A DNA stretch of 59,895 nt, taken from positions 30,281 through 90,175 of the forward strand of contig DEXG01000023.1 of assembly GCA_002364005.1 (NCBI GenBank). Direction: 5' to 3'. Source of the DNA: Phycisphaerales bacterium UBA3190 (GTDB lineage Bacteria; Planctomycetota; Phycisphaerae; Phycisphaerales; UBA1924). The notes under the pieces were generated by a model that saw only the letters and a program-made list of their open reading frames with translations, did no database searches and was not told where the DNA came from. Shown here piece after piece: positions 42,682-51,712 of this stretch; position 1 is the first letter of the stretch; each line of letters begins with the position of its first letter. A program made the translations under genes and the position numbers.

Positions 42682-43878
42682 TCAGCACATTTCAACGCAC
42701 ATCGCCACCGCGTTGCCACCACCAAGGCACAGGGCGGCGACGCCCTTCTTACCGCCGGTGCGCTTGAGTTGGTGGATGAGCGTAACGAGGATGCGAGCAC
42801 CGGAGGCGCCGATTGGGTGACCGATGGCCACGCCGCCGCCGCAGATGTTCATCTTGGCTTCGTCGATGCCCAGTTCCTTGGCGTTGCACAGCGCCTGAGC
42901 GGCGAAGGCCTCGTTGAGTTCGTAGAGATCAACATCATCGATCGACCAGCCGGCCTTGGCCAGCGCGCCCTTCACGCCCTCGATCGGGGCGGCAAAGATG
43001 TCCTTGGGATCGACGCCCGAGGTGCTGTACGACACGATCTTGCACAGCGGGGCCAGCCCCAGCTCGCTCGCCTTAGCTTCGCTCATGACGATCGTGGCCG
43101 CGCCACCGTCGCTGATCTGCGATGCGTTGCCCGCGGTGATGGAACCGTCCTTGCTGAAGGCGGGGCGAAGCTTGCCCAAACCGTCTGCGGTCGATTCGGC
43201 ACGGATGCCTTCGTCACGCGAGATGCCGCCCTCGGGGCCGGGCACCTTTCGGTTGCCGACCTGCTCGCCCGTCAGAGTGACGACTTCAGCGTCGAAGTGG
43301 CCTGCGTCCCATGCGGCGGCCGCACGGATATGGCTCTGGGCACCGAATCGGTCCTGGTCTTCACGGGTGATGCCGTACTTGTCGGCGATGTGCTCGGCGG
43401 CGTTGCCCATGGGCCAGCACTCGAACGCACAACGCAGCCCGTCGTAGGCCATGTGGTCTTCCAGCGTGCCCGGGCCGTACTTGACGCCCTGACGCACATG
43501 GGTGAAGTGCGGCGAGCCGGTCATGTTTTCCATACCACCCGCAACTACGCAGTCGTTGTCGCCGGCCTTGATCGACTGGGCGGCCAGCATAACGGCCTCG
43601 AGACCCGAGCCACAGACCTTGTTGATGGTCTTGGCGCTGAGCGTGGATGGGAGCCCGGCCTTAAGCCCGGCCTGACGCGCGGGGTTCTGACCCAGACCGG
43701 CCTGCAGCACGCAGCCCATGATGCACTCGTCGACATGGTCCTTGGCGGCGGGCGCGTCATTCAGGACGGCTTCGATCGCGAACGCACCGATCTGAGGCGT
43801 GGGGACTTTGGCCAATGAGCCAAAGAATCGGCCAACTGGGGTGCGTTTGGCGGCAACAATCACGGGCTGGTTCGACAT
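42682..43878 (-). CDS. Acetyl-CoA C-acetyltransferase (thiolase)
   Basis: 398 residues, thiolase family. Nucleophile Cys89 in INKVCGSGLEAVMLAAQ, catalytic His in GGGVAIGHPIGASGAR, and the second Cys in ALCLGGGNAVAMCVE, where most relatives have CIGGGQG/MGxA. NEAFAAQAL is also conserved. It condenses two acetyl-CoA or cleaves acetoacetyl-CoA; biosynthetic and degradative roles cannot be separated. AGGAG precedes ATG 43878. It is divergent from the CPBP-like membrane gene. With prp genes close by it may take part in short-chain acyl-CoA metabolism, but there is no operon link. Confidence 0.94.
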   Translation of the reverse strand: MSNQPVIVAAKRTPVGRFFGSLAKVPTPQIGAFAIEAVLNDAPAAKDHVDECIMGCVLQAGLGQNPARQAGLKAGLPSTLSAKTINKVCGSGLEAVMLAAQSIKAGDNDCVVAGGMENMTGSPHFTHVRQGVKYGPGTLEDHMAYDGLRCAFECWPMGNAAEHIADKYGITREDQDRFGAQSHIRAAAAWDAGHFDAEVVTLTGEQVGNRKVPGPEGGISRDEGIRAESTADGLGKLRPAFSKDGSITAGNASQISDGGAATIVMSEAKASELGLAPLCKIVSYSTSGVDPKDIFAAPIEGVKGALAKAGWSIDDVDLYELNEAFAAQALCNAKELGIDEAKMNICGGGVAIGHPIGASGARILVTLIHQLKRTGGKKGVAALCLGGGNAVAMCVEMC

Positions 43879-43981
43879 GGTCGCTCCTGTTGAGTCAAAA
43901 TTCGAGGTGATCTCTTGGGGTCTGCATCATAGGACCGAGACCTGCGAATACCCAACCCGACGATCCCCCAGTGAGCACCGT

Positions 43982-44761
43982 TTGACTACGAAACCACCTG
44001 CATCCCCTGAATATTCCCTGCCTAGTGCCGTGACGCGGGCATGGCTCTGGCTCGAGTTCATCGGGCTCTATGTGCTCGTCCCCCCACTGCTGGCCGGGTT
44101 CATCCAACCCGCATTGGGCGATGTCTGGCTTCGTCGAATGGGGATCACCGCGTTGAGTTTCGAGACAGGACTACCCGGCGGGCTCTTCGTCTTCCCAGTC
44201 CTGCTCTTTACCTTCGCCAGCATGCTGCTCTACCTGCGGCTCGACAAGGACTTCGACAACACCCGACTCTGGGGGTGGCATCGATTCAAAGACGATTTCA
44301 AACGCATCATCACCCAGTTCATCTACGCCGCCTCGGTGCTGCTGGTCATCACATGGTTGCTTGCCTGGCACACCGACATCATGCCCGTGCACCGATTCCT
44401 CTTCCTGCCGCGTGAAGTCCCCGGGTTGATGCTCGCCATCACGCTGCTCTACCCGTGGGTCAGCGCCTACCCGCAGGAGATCACCCACCGGGCGTTCTTC
44501 TTCCATCGCTACCGGTCGATCCTCGGTGAGGGGCGGCTGGCGTTCACGCTCAATGTGCTGACCTTCTCTTGGCTGCACATCACCATGTGGAACTGGGTCG
44601 CACTGGTGATGACCCTCCCCGCGGGCGTGCTATTCGCGTACACCTACAAGCGATCCAACTCCGCGCTCGCCGCGGGCTTTGAGCACGCGATCTATGGCAT
44701 CTGGGTCTTCTTTGTTGGGCTGGGCTACTTCGTGTTCACTGGGAACGCCAACCCTGTCTGA
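43982..44761 (+). CDS. CPBP-type intramembrane protease-like protein
   Basis: About 259 residues with six or more membrane segments. The three motifs of CPBP (Abi/Rce1-like) glutamic proteases are recognisable: YPQEITHRAFFFHRY (E-E-x-x-x-R, with the first Glu as Gln), FSWLHITMWNW (F-x-x-x-H) and GFEHAIYGIWVFF (H-x-x-x-B). Retention of the second Glu and both His leaves activity possible. The start is uncertain: no ATG fits after the divergent thiolase promoter, so TTG 43982 or GTG 44030 is likely used; I give the TTG. Family members process CAAX-like or bacteriocin-related peptides or act in membrane-protein control; the substrate here is unknown. Confidence 0.7.
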   Translation: MTTKPPASPEYSLPSAVTRAWLWLEFIGLYVLVPPLLAGFIQPALGDVWLRRMGITALSFETGLPGGLFVFPVLLFTFASMLLYLRLDKDFDNTRLWGWHRFKDDFKRIITQFIYAASVLLVITWLLAWHTDIMPVHRFLFLPREVPGLMLAITLLYPWVSAYPQEITHRAFFFHRYRSILGEGRLAFTLNVLTFSWLHITMWNWVALVMTLPAGVLFAYTYKRSNSALAAGFEHAIYGIWVFFVGLGYFVFTGNANPV

Positions 44762-44810
44762 ATACCCTCCAAAATCGCTCCAGAACCCCGAGTTTCCGCC
44801 CTGAATCTGC

Positions 44811-44835
44811 GTCAGATCCTGCATATGATTCTGAC
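44811..44835. promoter_or_regulatory. Inverted repeat upstream of prpD
   Basis: GTCAGA and TCTGAC, 13 bases apart, lie 42-66 bases before the prpD start. They may be a regulator site for the methylcitrate gene. Symmetry and position are the only evidence. Confidence 0.3.
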
Positions 44836-44876
44836 CCTGTAGAGAGATTCCACCACGACAGAACCACGAGGAACGC

Positions 44877-46499
44877 ATGTCTACCACTGCCGCTGAAACT
44901 CATGTGAAGCTCCCCGCCGACACCAACCAGGCACTCGGGATTGCCCAGTACGCTATCGACTTCCTCTCAGACGATCCCGCCAAACGCGGCGAGCCCGATG
45001 TGAGTGTCCTTGAGAAGACCAACATGTTCTTCACCGACGCCGTCCTCTGCGGGCTCTCGGCGCTGGCACTCAAGACCAACGCCCCCACCATCCTTCGTGA
45101 TGAGGCACTCCAGTACCCCGTCACCGACGCGACCCATCGACTCGGCAAGGCCACCCAGCGCGGCGCGACCGTGTTCGGCTCCAATGTTCAGGTGCAGCCC
45201 GAGAAGGCCATCCTCGCAAACGGCTCGGCTGTGCGTGAGTGGGATTCCAACGGCACCAACTTTGGCTACAACCCGCAGCTCGGCCACACCGCCGGCGAGT
45301 TCGGACATAACGACTTCTACGGCGTGTGCATCGCCGGCGCCCAGCTCACCGGCCGTGACGGTGCCTACGCACTCAAAGCCATGGTCTGCCTCGATGAGAT
45401 CCGTGGTCGACTCGCTGAAGTTTTCTCGCTCAAGACCTACAAAGTCGATCATGTCGTGCACGGCGCGATTGGTTCGGCAGCCGTCTTCGGCGCCATGCTC
45501 GGCGCCAAGCCCGAGCAGATCGAGTCGGCCATCGGCATGGTCGTGGCGCACTACATCCCCTTCCGCGCCATCCGCGCCGGCAAGCAGCTCAGCGACTCCA
45601 AGGGCGCCAGCGCCGGTATCAGCACCGAGGTTGCCATCATGGCGGTCCGTCGCTCGATGAGCGGGTTCATGGGCCCGCGTGACATCTTCCGCAACCCCGA
45701 GTCGATCTTCCGGATCTTCGAGGGCCCCGGGCAGATGTTCAAGGCGGTCAACGCAACCAGCGCCAACACCGAGAATAAGGACGCCTCACCCTTCGAGCTG
45801 GTGCTCGGGCGTGCGGGCACCGACTTCGCCGTCATGGGCATGCACTTCAAGCTGGGCCTCTACGAGCACCAGAGCGCCGGTGCATTGCAGGCCCTGATCG
45901 ATCTGCTCAACAAGGCCCCGCACCTGCTCGACGACGAGACCGGTTCCAAGATCAAGTCCATCAAGATCACCGCGTACGAGCCCGCCTTCGGGATCATCGG
46001 CGACCCCGCCAAGCGTAACCCGACGACACGCCAGAGCGCCGACCACTCGATGGTCTACATCGTCGCCACACTGCTCCGCAAGGCCCTCAGCTCGCAGAAA
46101 GCCGGCTGGAAGGACCTCATGCTCGAGCCGTACGACTACAGCGCCGACGCGATCGCCAACGAACGCACCCGTTCGCTTATGGAGAAGATCGAGTTCTTCC
46201 ACGGCGGCGAGGACTACGACAAGCGCTACCCAGACGGCATCCCAACCTCGCTCATCATCGAGGATACCGACGGCACCGAGTTCGACTCGGGCATGGTCAT
46301 GTACCCCGCAGGTCACGCACGCAACACCGAAGCCGACCTCAAGGACATACTCGCGTTTAAGTTCAACCTGCTGGGCAAGCTCGCCTTCGAGAACCCCGAG
46401 CCCATCGTTGCTCGTTTCGAGAACCTTGGCAACAAGTCCGCAGAAGACATCGCGTCGATCAACGACTTCGAGATCCAGACCCGCGACGGCTTCGAGTAA
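44877..46499 (+). CDS. prpD: 2-Methylcitrate dehydratase (MmgE/PrpD family)
   Basis: 540 residues of the MmgE/PrpD fold. Dehydrates 2-methylcitrate to 2-methyl-cis-aconitate in propionyl-CoA catabolism. Seen: SAVREWDSNGTNFGYNPQLGH (a family hallmark, N-G-x-x-x-R-x-x-D-x-x-D-like), GAIGSAAVFGAMLGAKPEQIE, KGASAGISTEVAIMAVRRSMSG split around 240-262, and RQSADHSMVYIVATLL. Function is supported by prpB (47509-48393) and prpC (50446-51600) nearby. GAGGAAC precedes ATG 44877. Unlike the usual prpBCD operon the three genes are interleaved with others on alternating strands. A strong terminator follows. Confidence 0.93.
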   Translation: MSTTAAETHVKLPADTNQALGIAQYAIDFLSDDPAKRGEPDVSVLEKTNMFFTDAVLCGLSALALKTNAPTILRDEALQYPVTDATHRLGKATQRGATVFGSNVQVQPEKAILANGSAVREWDSNGTNFGYNPQLGHTAGEFGHNDFYGVCIAGAQLTGRDGAYALKAMVCLDEIRGRLAEVFSLKTYKVDHVVHGAIGSAAVFGAMLGAKPEQIESAIGMVVAHYIPFRAIRAGKQLSDSKGASAGISTEVAIMAVRRSMSGFMGPRDIFRNPESIFRIFEGPGQMFKAVNATSANTENKDASPFELVLGRAGTDFAVMGMHFKLGLYEHQSAGALQALIDLLNKAPHLLDDETGSKIKSIKITAYEPAFGIIGDPAKRNPTTRQSADHSMVYIVATLLRKALSSQKAGWKDLMLEPYDYSADAIANERTRSLMEKIEFFHGGEDYDKRYPDGIPTSLIIEDTDGTEFDSGMVMYPAGHARNTEADLKDILAFKFNLLGKLAFENPEPIVARFENLGNKSAEDIASINDFEIQTRDGFE

Positions 46500-46524
46500 A
46501 GCCAACCCAAAGCACAACCACCCA

Positions 46525-46553
46525 AACACCCGCTGGCTTCAGCGGGTGTTTTT
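46525..46553 (+). terminator. Rho-independent terminator after prpD
   Basis: AACACCCGCTG-GCTT-CAGCGGGTGTT, perfect eleven-base stem, continued by TTTC. It lies 26 bases past the prpD stop. Confidence 0.9.
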
Positions 46554-46623
46554 CTTCGATGCCACCAAGACTGAGTCGACGCCGTCCATTGTCAGGATAG
46601 CGAGTAATGAAATCGGCTGGTGC

Positions 46624-47004
46624 TCAGGGCTTGGGCACATGCTGATCGATCAGGATCTGGTTGCCGTCCGGATCCTGCAGCACGATATGCGCCACCCCAT
46701 CACTGTCTGGGTCCGCTTCCACGAGCAACTCGATGCCCGCGTCTTTCAAACGGCTCTGGATCTGTCGGACATCCTCGAACGATTCCAGAGGAGTCTTGTC
46801 CTGTGCCCAGCCGGGGTTGAATGTCAGAATATTGTCCTCGAACATCCCTTGGAAAAGGCCGATCTTCGTCGTGCCATTGCCGAGGACGAGCCAGTTCTGG
46901 GCCGCGTCGCCACCCACCTGCTGGAAGCCGAGTTTTTCGTAGAATGACCGAGACTGATCAAGATCCTTGACCGCCAAGCTCACCGAGAATGCACCAAGTT
47001 CCAT
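46624..47004 (-). CDS. VOC (glyoxalase/bleomycin-resistance fold) protein
   Basis: 126 residues with one VOC module: SVSLAVKDLDQSRSFYEKLGF at the start and HIVLQDPDGNQILIDQH near the end. In the family these segments supply metal ligands, but the usual His/Glu pattern is only partly kept. Single-module relatives are often annotated as dioxygenase-like or antibiotic-binding proteins. The start is ambiguous: ATG 47004 with AAAGGAAC gives the canonical fold. ATG 47112, preceded by AGGAAGG, would add 36 residues resembling an export signal (ALVLCSGFLGYAVHSTVS). Which is used decides whether the protein is cytoplasmic or exported. It is convergent with prpD. Confidence 0.8.
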   Translation of the reverse strand: MELGAFSVSLAVKDLDQSRSFYEKLGFQQVGGDAAQNWLVLGNGTTKIGLFQGMFEDNILTFNPGWAQDKTPLESFEDVRQIQSRLKDAGIELLVEADPDSDGVAHIVLQDPDGNQILIDQHVPKP

Positions 47005-47182
47005 CGTGTTCCTTTCTTCCGGCTCTGCCGGGAGGGTCATCGAGACCGTTGAGTGTACAGCGTATCCGAGAAACCCTGAACACAAGACCAAAGCACCAAC
47101 TCTCCGTTTCATCCCAGCATCCTTCCTATTTTCGATCTGAATCGAGCCCGTGACCCCAAAGCCCCGTCGCTCGCGGGTTCAC

Positions 47183-47509
47183 TCACGAATACTCGAACCC
47201 GGTGTGCCTGACCCAACCGGCTTCATGTATCCTTTGAGGGTCGTGGTGTGTCCAGTGTACCAAGCCGCCTTTTTCGTTGTACTCATACTCACCCTTGAAC
47301 TCGACATAGTCATCGACCATGATCGGCACCTTCTCGACGAGGTCGATGTTGTGTACGATCAGCAGCGTCTGCCCGTTCTCGAGGCGGACGACAAACCGCT
47401 GATGCCGGTACCCCTCGTTGTCGTCGGGGTAGATGCGCACCACGATCCCGTGGTCCTGGATCATCGTCGAATCATGTTCGATGCCGTAGCGGGCCCGGCG
47501 ACGCGACAT
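47183..47509 (-). CDS. DUF3465-like protein coupled to prpB
   Basis: 108 residues. The ending (HWTHHDPQRIHEAGWVRHTGF) and centre (HQRFVVRLENGQTLLIVHNI, then VEFKGEYEYNEKGG) match my memory of DUF3465, an OB-fold-like domain of unknown role with conserved His residues. Its ATG overlaps the prpB stop as TGATG, and GGGAG in the end of prpB serves as ribosome site, so it is translated with the methylisocitrate lyase. There is no signal peptide in this form. The link to propionate metabolism is positional only. Confidence 0.78.
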   Translation of the reverse strand: MSRRRARYGIEHDSTMIQDHGIVVRIYPDDNEGYRHQRFVVRLENGQTLLIVHNIDLVEKVPIMVDDYVEFKGEYEYNEKGGLVHWTHHDPQRIHEAGWVRHTGFEYS

Positions 47510-48393
47510 CACATCTCCCACGGCGTGCCGGGTGTGTACCCGACAAGATCGTAGAGTTCCTGTCGCGTCTGCATGTTGCCAAGCTGCCCCTCAAGCGTGC
47601 CCGTCTGCTTCAGTTCGGCCAACGCCCTGGCAACCGCCCCCATCGCGATGCGCAGCGTGCTCACCGGGTAGATGACGATGTTGTAGCCCATCGCGCCGAA
47701 CTGATCGAGCGTGAGCATCGGGGTCTTGCCGAACTCGGTCATGTTTGCCAGAAGGTACGGGCGTTTGTCGCCCATCGCGTCCATCGCCTTGGCGAAGTCC
47801 GCGAACTCCTGCTCGCTGGTGAGCCCCTCGGGGAAGATCATGCTCGCGCCGGCTTCGACATAGGCCTTGGCCCGCTCAACCGCGGCATCGAAGCCATCGA
47901 CACCCTTGGCGTCCGTCCGGGCGCAGATCATGAACGCGCCATCGCTGTAATCCTCCGATGCCTTGGCCGCCCACTGGACCTTGGAGACCATCTGCTCGAC
48001 CGAGACCAGCTCCTTGCCATCGAGGTGGCCGCAGCGTTTGGGGAAGACCTGGTCCTCAAGATGCAGCCCCGCGGCACCGGCGAAGTTGTATTCCAGCACG
48101 GTGCGACGGATCATCTCTTCTTCGCCAAAGCCCGTGTCGGCGTCGGCAATCAGAGGCAGCTGGCTCGCGTGCACCACCTGCTTGATCTCTCGGGCAAAGT
48201 GGTCAAGCGTCAGCAGCCCCACATCGGGTACGCCAGCTGCGACGGTGGTCGCCCCACCCGAGAAGTACGCGGCTTGGAAGCCCGCATCAGCGACGGCCTT
48301 GCCCACGAGTGCGTTAAAAGCACCCGGAGCGGCAATAACTGACTGATCCATTCGCTGACGCAGGAGCGTCCCGGGGTGTTCTTTGATCGGCAT
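47509..48393 (-). CDS. prpB: 2-Methylisocitrate lyase
   Basis: Splits 2-methylisocitrate into pyruvate and succinate, the last step of the methylcitrate cycle. 294 residues of the isocitrate lyase/PEP mutase superfamily: AYFSGGATTVAAGVPDVGLL, LIADADTGFGEE (metal-binding Asp), HLEDQVFPKRCGHLDGKEL (K-R-C-G-H active-site loop with catalytic Cys) and FMICARTDA. KRCGH is diagnostic. It is transcribed opposite to prpD and prpC and ends in a coupled DUF3465 gene. The start at 48393 lacks a strong ribosome site. It diverges from the phosphatase-peptidase lipoprotein with 59 bases between starts. Confidence 0.96.
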   Translation of the reverse strand: MPIKEHPGTLLRQRMDQSVIAAPGAFNALVGKAVADAGFQAAYFSGGATTVAAGVPDVGLLTLDHFAREIKQVVHASQLPLIADADTGFGEEEMIRRTVLEYNFAGAAGLHLEDQVFPKRCGHLDGKELVSVEQMVSKVQWAAKASEDYSDGAFMICARTDAKGVDGFDAAVERAKAYVEAGASMIFPEGLTSEQEFADFAKAMDAMGDKRPYLLANMTEFGKTPMLTLDQFGAMGYNIVIYPVSTLRIAMGAVARALAELKQTGTLEGQLGNMQTRQELYDLVGYTPGTPWEM

Positions 48394-48452
48394 AGTGCAT
48401 CATACCCATGCTCCGTTCGCGTGCCGAACGCATTGCCTGTAGAATCGGACCC

Positions 48453-50318
48453 ATGAAACACCTGATCCCACTGGCACTCTCGACGACCATCATCCTCGCA
48501 TGCGCAGGGTGCACAACCAACGCTGAGCGTTCCGAGTCGGTGATCAGCGAGGCGCAAGCCGAACCCATCGCGCCCTGGGCCGAACTGAGTGTCGACAAGC
48601 ACACAACGGGTCGTATCACATTCAGTGGCCAACCCAGCGCTGATGAAATCCGAGCTTTCGCGGCTGCGGGCGGCAATGTTGTGGTCAACAACCGGACTGA
48701 GCCGGAGATGAAACGCGTCCCATTTGACGAGCAGGCACTCGTCGAGTCGCTGGGCATGACCTATGTGCACTCGCCGATGAGTTCGGCGATCTTCTGCGAG
48801 ACGCAGGCGTCTGACCTGTCAACAACACTCAACACCACCACCGGCCCCGTGCTCATGCACTGCGGCTCGGGCTCACGCTCGGCAACGGTCTACGGGCTGT
48901 ATCTCATCAAGGACAAGGGCATGAACAAGAACGACGCGATCAAGACCGCTCAAGAACTCGGCATGGGCTCCAGCGGCGGGCGCACCATCGAACGCGAGCT
49001 GATGGACATGCCCGACCGGGTCATGGATGCCGTCGATCCGGACATGATTCGCATGTATGTCGACACGCTGGCCGGCTTCGGTACCCGGCATACCCTGAGC
49101 GAGACGGAATCGGATACCCGCGGGATCGGCGCGGCTCGCAGGTGGGTCAAAGCACAGTTTGAGCGCAATATCCAGGGCCACGGCAAAGGCGGCGACGCGG
49201 CGCCGAGGGTGTACTTCGACCCGCATACCGTCGAGCCCGACGGCCGGCGCATCACCAAACCCGTTGAGGTCGTCAATGTCATCTGCCTGATCCCGGGCAG
49301 TAACCCCGAATCACGCGATCGTCTGTACTATGTGCTCGGGCACCTCGACTCCCGTGCGAGCGAGGCCAACGACGCGACGAGCGATGCACCCGGCGCCAAC
49401 GACGACGCATCGGGCGTGGCACTCATGATCGAACTGGCACGGGTGCTGGCACGCGAACCCATCGAGGCCACCGTGGTCCTTATGGCCACCAGTGGCGAAG
49501 AGCAGGGCCTCTTCGGTGCTCGCCTGCACGCCCAGGCAGCACTGGATTCAGGCAAAAACATCGTCGCAGTCCTCAACAACGACACCGTCGGCGACCCGAC
49601 CGGGGTGCTTAAGGACCAGGACGGAAGCAAGGAGATCCGCGTATTCAGCGAAGGGATCCCCGCACCCATGATCACCATGGAAGAATCTGAAATCAGCGGC
49701 GAGGTCCGACGACTGCGACTCTATGGCACCGAATCCGATTCCCCCTCACGCCAGATCGCACGCTACATCGCCGATGTCGCAAACCTCCACAAGACTACGG
49801 TCCAGCCGCGTCTGATCCATCGCCCCGACCGGTTCCTGCGGGGCGGGGACCACACACCCTTCAACGAGCTTGGCTTTGCCGCGATCCGGTTCTGTGAGAC
49901 CTACGAGGACTACGACCACCAGCATCAGGATGTCCGCATCGAAGACGGCAAGCAGTACGGCGATCTACCCGAGTTCGTCGACGAACACTACCTTGCCGAT
50001 GTCACCCGCCTCAACGCCCTGACACTCGTACACCTGACCAACGCACCATCAGCCCCTGAGAACACTCGGGTCATCATCGCCGAACTCACCAACGACACCA
50101 CCCTGCGATGGGATCCGTCGCCCGAGTCCGATGTCGCGGGTTATGAGATCGTCTGGCGTGAGACATCAGAGCCCCAATGGGACGGGTTCCAGGATGTAGG
50201 CAACACCACCGAAGGCACCGTTCCGCTCTCCAAGGACAACTGGTTCTTCGGCGTGCGTGCATATGACAAGGACGGGTATCGCTCACCCGTCTCATACCCG
50301 CGTCCGGCGCGGGAATGA
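48453..50318 (+). CDS. Lipoprotein fusing a DUF442-type cysteine phosphatase domain to an M28 metallopeptidase
   Basis: 621 residues. Signal with lipobox ending ACAGC (Cys20). Residues about 42-165: a beta-lactamase-hydrolase-like (DUF442) phosphatase domain with FSGQPSADEIRAFAAAG, VVNNRTEPE and active-site loop LMHCGSGSRSATVYGL (Cys137, Arg142, C-x4-R as in that family). Residues about 195-530: an M28 peptidase with all metal positions, GHLDSR (His297, Asp299), GANDDASG (Asp317/318), TSGEEQGLFG (Glu349/350), NNDTVGD (Asp377) and GGDHTPF (His467). Residues about 530-615: a fibronectin-III-like domain. So it is anchored in the envelope with two apparently competent catalytic domains. No relative with this combination comes to mind. 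It sits between prpB and prpC. Confidence 0.85.
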   Translation: MKHLIPLALSTTIILACAGCTTNAERSESVISEAQAEPIAPWAELSVDKHTTGRITFSGQPSADEIRAFAAAGGNVVVNNRTEPEMKRVPFDEQALVESLGMTYVHSPMSSAIFCETQASDLSTTLNTTTGPVLMHCGSGSRSATVYGLYLIKDKGMNKNDAIKTAQELGMGSSGGRTIERELMDMPDRVMDAVDPDMIRMYVDTLAGFGTRHTLSETESDTRGIGAARRWVKAQFERNIQGHGKGGDAAPRVYFDPHTVEPDGRRITKPVEVVNVICLIPGSNPESRDRLYYVLGHLDSRASEANDATSDAPGANDDASGVALMIELARVLAREPIEATVVLMATSGEEQGLFGARLHAQAALDSGKNIVAVLNNDTVGDPTGVLKDQDGSKEIRVFSEGIPAPMITMEESEISGEVRRLRLYGTESDSPSRQIARYIADVANLHKTTVQPRLIHRPDRFLRGGDHTPFNELGFAAIRFCETYEDYDHQHQDVRIEDGKQYGDLPEFVDEHYLADVTRLNALTLVHLTNAPSAPENTRVIIAELTNDTTLRWDPSPESDVAGYEIVWRETSEPQWDGFQDVGNTTEGTVPLSKDNWFFGVRAYDKDGYRSPVSYPRPARE

Positions 50319-50445
50319 AACGATTTTCGCGGATCTTTCGCGGCCTTGCATCAGATGCTGGATGCCTAGAATCCGGTGTTTCGGGCTCTCTGATGAGCAG
50401 CCCGCATCGCATTCAGACACCATCACCACGAACCGAGGTTGCATC

Positions 50446-51600
50446 ATGACCAGCGCACCCACCCACGCCAAGGGCCTAGAGGGCGTCATCGCCGGCGAGA
50501 CACAGATCTGTAATGTTGAGCAATCAGCACTGATCTACCGCGGCTACGAGATCGCTGACCTTGCGGCCAACGCGTCATTCGAAGAAGTCGCCTACCTGCT
50601 CCTGCTCAGCAAGAAGCCAACCACTCAGGAGCTCAAGAACTTCCAGTCGGAGCTCATCACCGAACGCAAACTACCTGATCTCGTTGTCTCGTTCCTCAGC
50701 CAATCTGGCGAGCTGGTCAACAATCAGGCGGCCGTCCCCATGGACATCCTCCGCACCGCTGTCTCGATGCTCGGCCACCTCGATGCACAATGCCAGGACA
50801 ACAGCGCCGACGCGAACCTCAACAAATCCAAGCGTCTGCTCGCAAAGATCCCCACCATCATCGGACACATGCAGAACAGCATCGACGGGCGTGACTTCGT
50901 CGCACCCACCGAGGATCTCTCACACGCAGCCAACCTGCTCTACATGATGACCGGCGAGAAGCCCAGCGCCGAGGCCGAGAAGGTCATGGATGTTTCGCTC
51001 GTGCTCTATGCCGAGCATGACTACAACGCGTCGACTTTCGCTTCGCGCGTCATCGCCGGCACCCTCAGCGACATGCACGGGGCCGTCACCGGTGCTATCG
51101 CGGCCCTGAAGGGCAAACTCCACGGCGGGGCCAACGAGGCCGCCATGGACATGCTCTCGGATATCCGCAATGACATCGGCCCCGAGAACGACACCGCCAA
51201 GATCACCGAGTGGATGCATCAGGCCTTCGCTGAGAAGCGCAAGCTCATGGGCTTTGGTCACCGCGTGTACAAGAATGGCGACCATCGCGCCCCGATCCTC
51301 CACGGGCTCGGTCGCAAGGCCGCCGAGGCACGCGGGCCCGAGTTCGTCAAGCTCTTCGAGCTGGGCGAGACCGTGCAGCAGATCATGGAAGACGAGAAGA
51401 AGATCTACCCCAATGTCGACTTCCCCTGCGGCATGACTTACTTCACCATGGGCATCCCCGTGCCCCAGTACACCCCCATCTTCGTGGCCTCCCGTATCAC
51501 CGGCTGGTGTGCCCACATCATGGAACAGCACGCCAACAACCGCCTGATTCGCCCCCGAGCCGCCTATGTCGGGCCCGAGACCCGCTCCTGGAACGCCTGA
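50446..51600 (+). CDS. prpC: 2-Methylcitrate synthase / citrate synthase
   Basis: 384 residues of the citrate synthase family: GLEGVIAGETQICNVEQSAL at the N-terminus, LIYRGYEIADLA, catalytic His in KLHGGANEAAMDM, MGFGHRVYKNGDHRA (His and Arg of the active site), and NVDFPCGMTYFTMGIP (catalytic Asp). The short form and N-terminal GLxGVxAGxTxI are typical of PrpC/CitZ-type enzymes. The presence of prpD and prpB favours condensation of propionyl-CoA with oxaloacetate, although use with acetyl-CoA is possible. ATG 50446 is preceded by CGAGG. A strong terminator follows. Confidence 0.92.
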   Translation: MTSAPTHAKGLEGVIAGETQICNVEQSALIYRGYEIADLAANASFEEVAYLLLLSKKPTTQELKNFQSELITERKLPDLVVSFLSQSGELVNNQAAVPMDILRTAVSMLGHLDAQCQDNSADANLNKSKRLLAKIPTIIGHMQNSIDGRDFVAPTEDLSHAANLLYMMTGEKPSAEAEKVMDVSLVLYAEHDYNASTFASRVIAGTLSDMHGAVTGAIAALKGKLHGGANEAAMDMLSDIRNDIGPENDTAKITEWMHQAFAEKRKLMGFGHRVYKNGDHRAPILHGLGRKAAEARGPEFVKLFELGETVQQIMEDEKKIYPNVDFPCGMTYFTMGIPVPQYTPIFVASRITGWCAHIMEQHANNRLIRPRAAYVGPETRSWNA

Positions 51601-51621
51601 GCGAACGCCAAAACAGCACCC

Positions 51622-51647
51622 AACGCACCCCAGGGGGTGCGTTTTTT
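51622..51647 (+). terminator. Rho-independent terminator after prpC
   Basis: AACGCACCC-CAGG-GGGTGCGTT, perfect nine-base stem, continued by TTTTC. It lies 21 bases past the prpC stop. Confidence 0.9.
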
Positions 51648-51712
51648 CATGGGGTCATGCGCGAAAGGCGATCGAGCCGATCCCGTACAATACAGGGAAG
51701 GGACTTCACCCA

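Noticed and set aside
42769..43818. 349-codon open frame antisense to thiolase
   Set aside because: Shadow of a clearly conserved gene; no motif in the translation.
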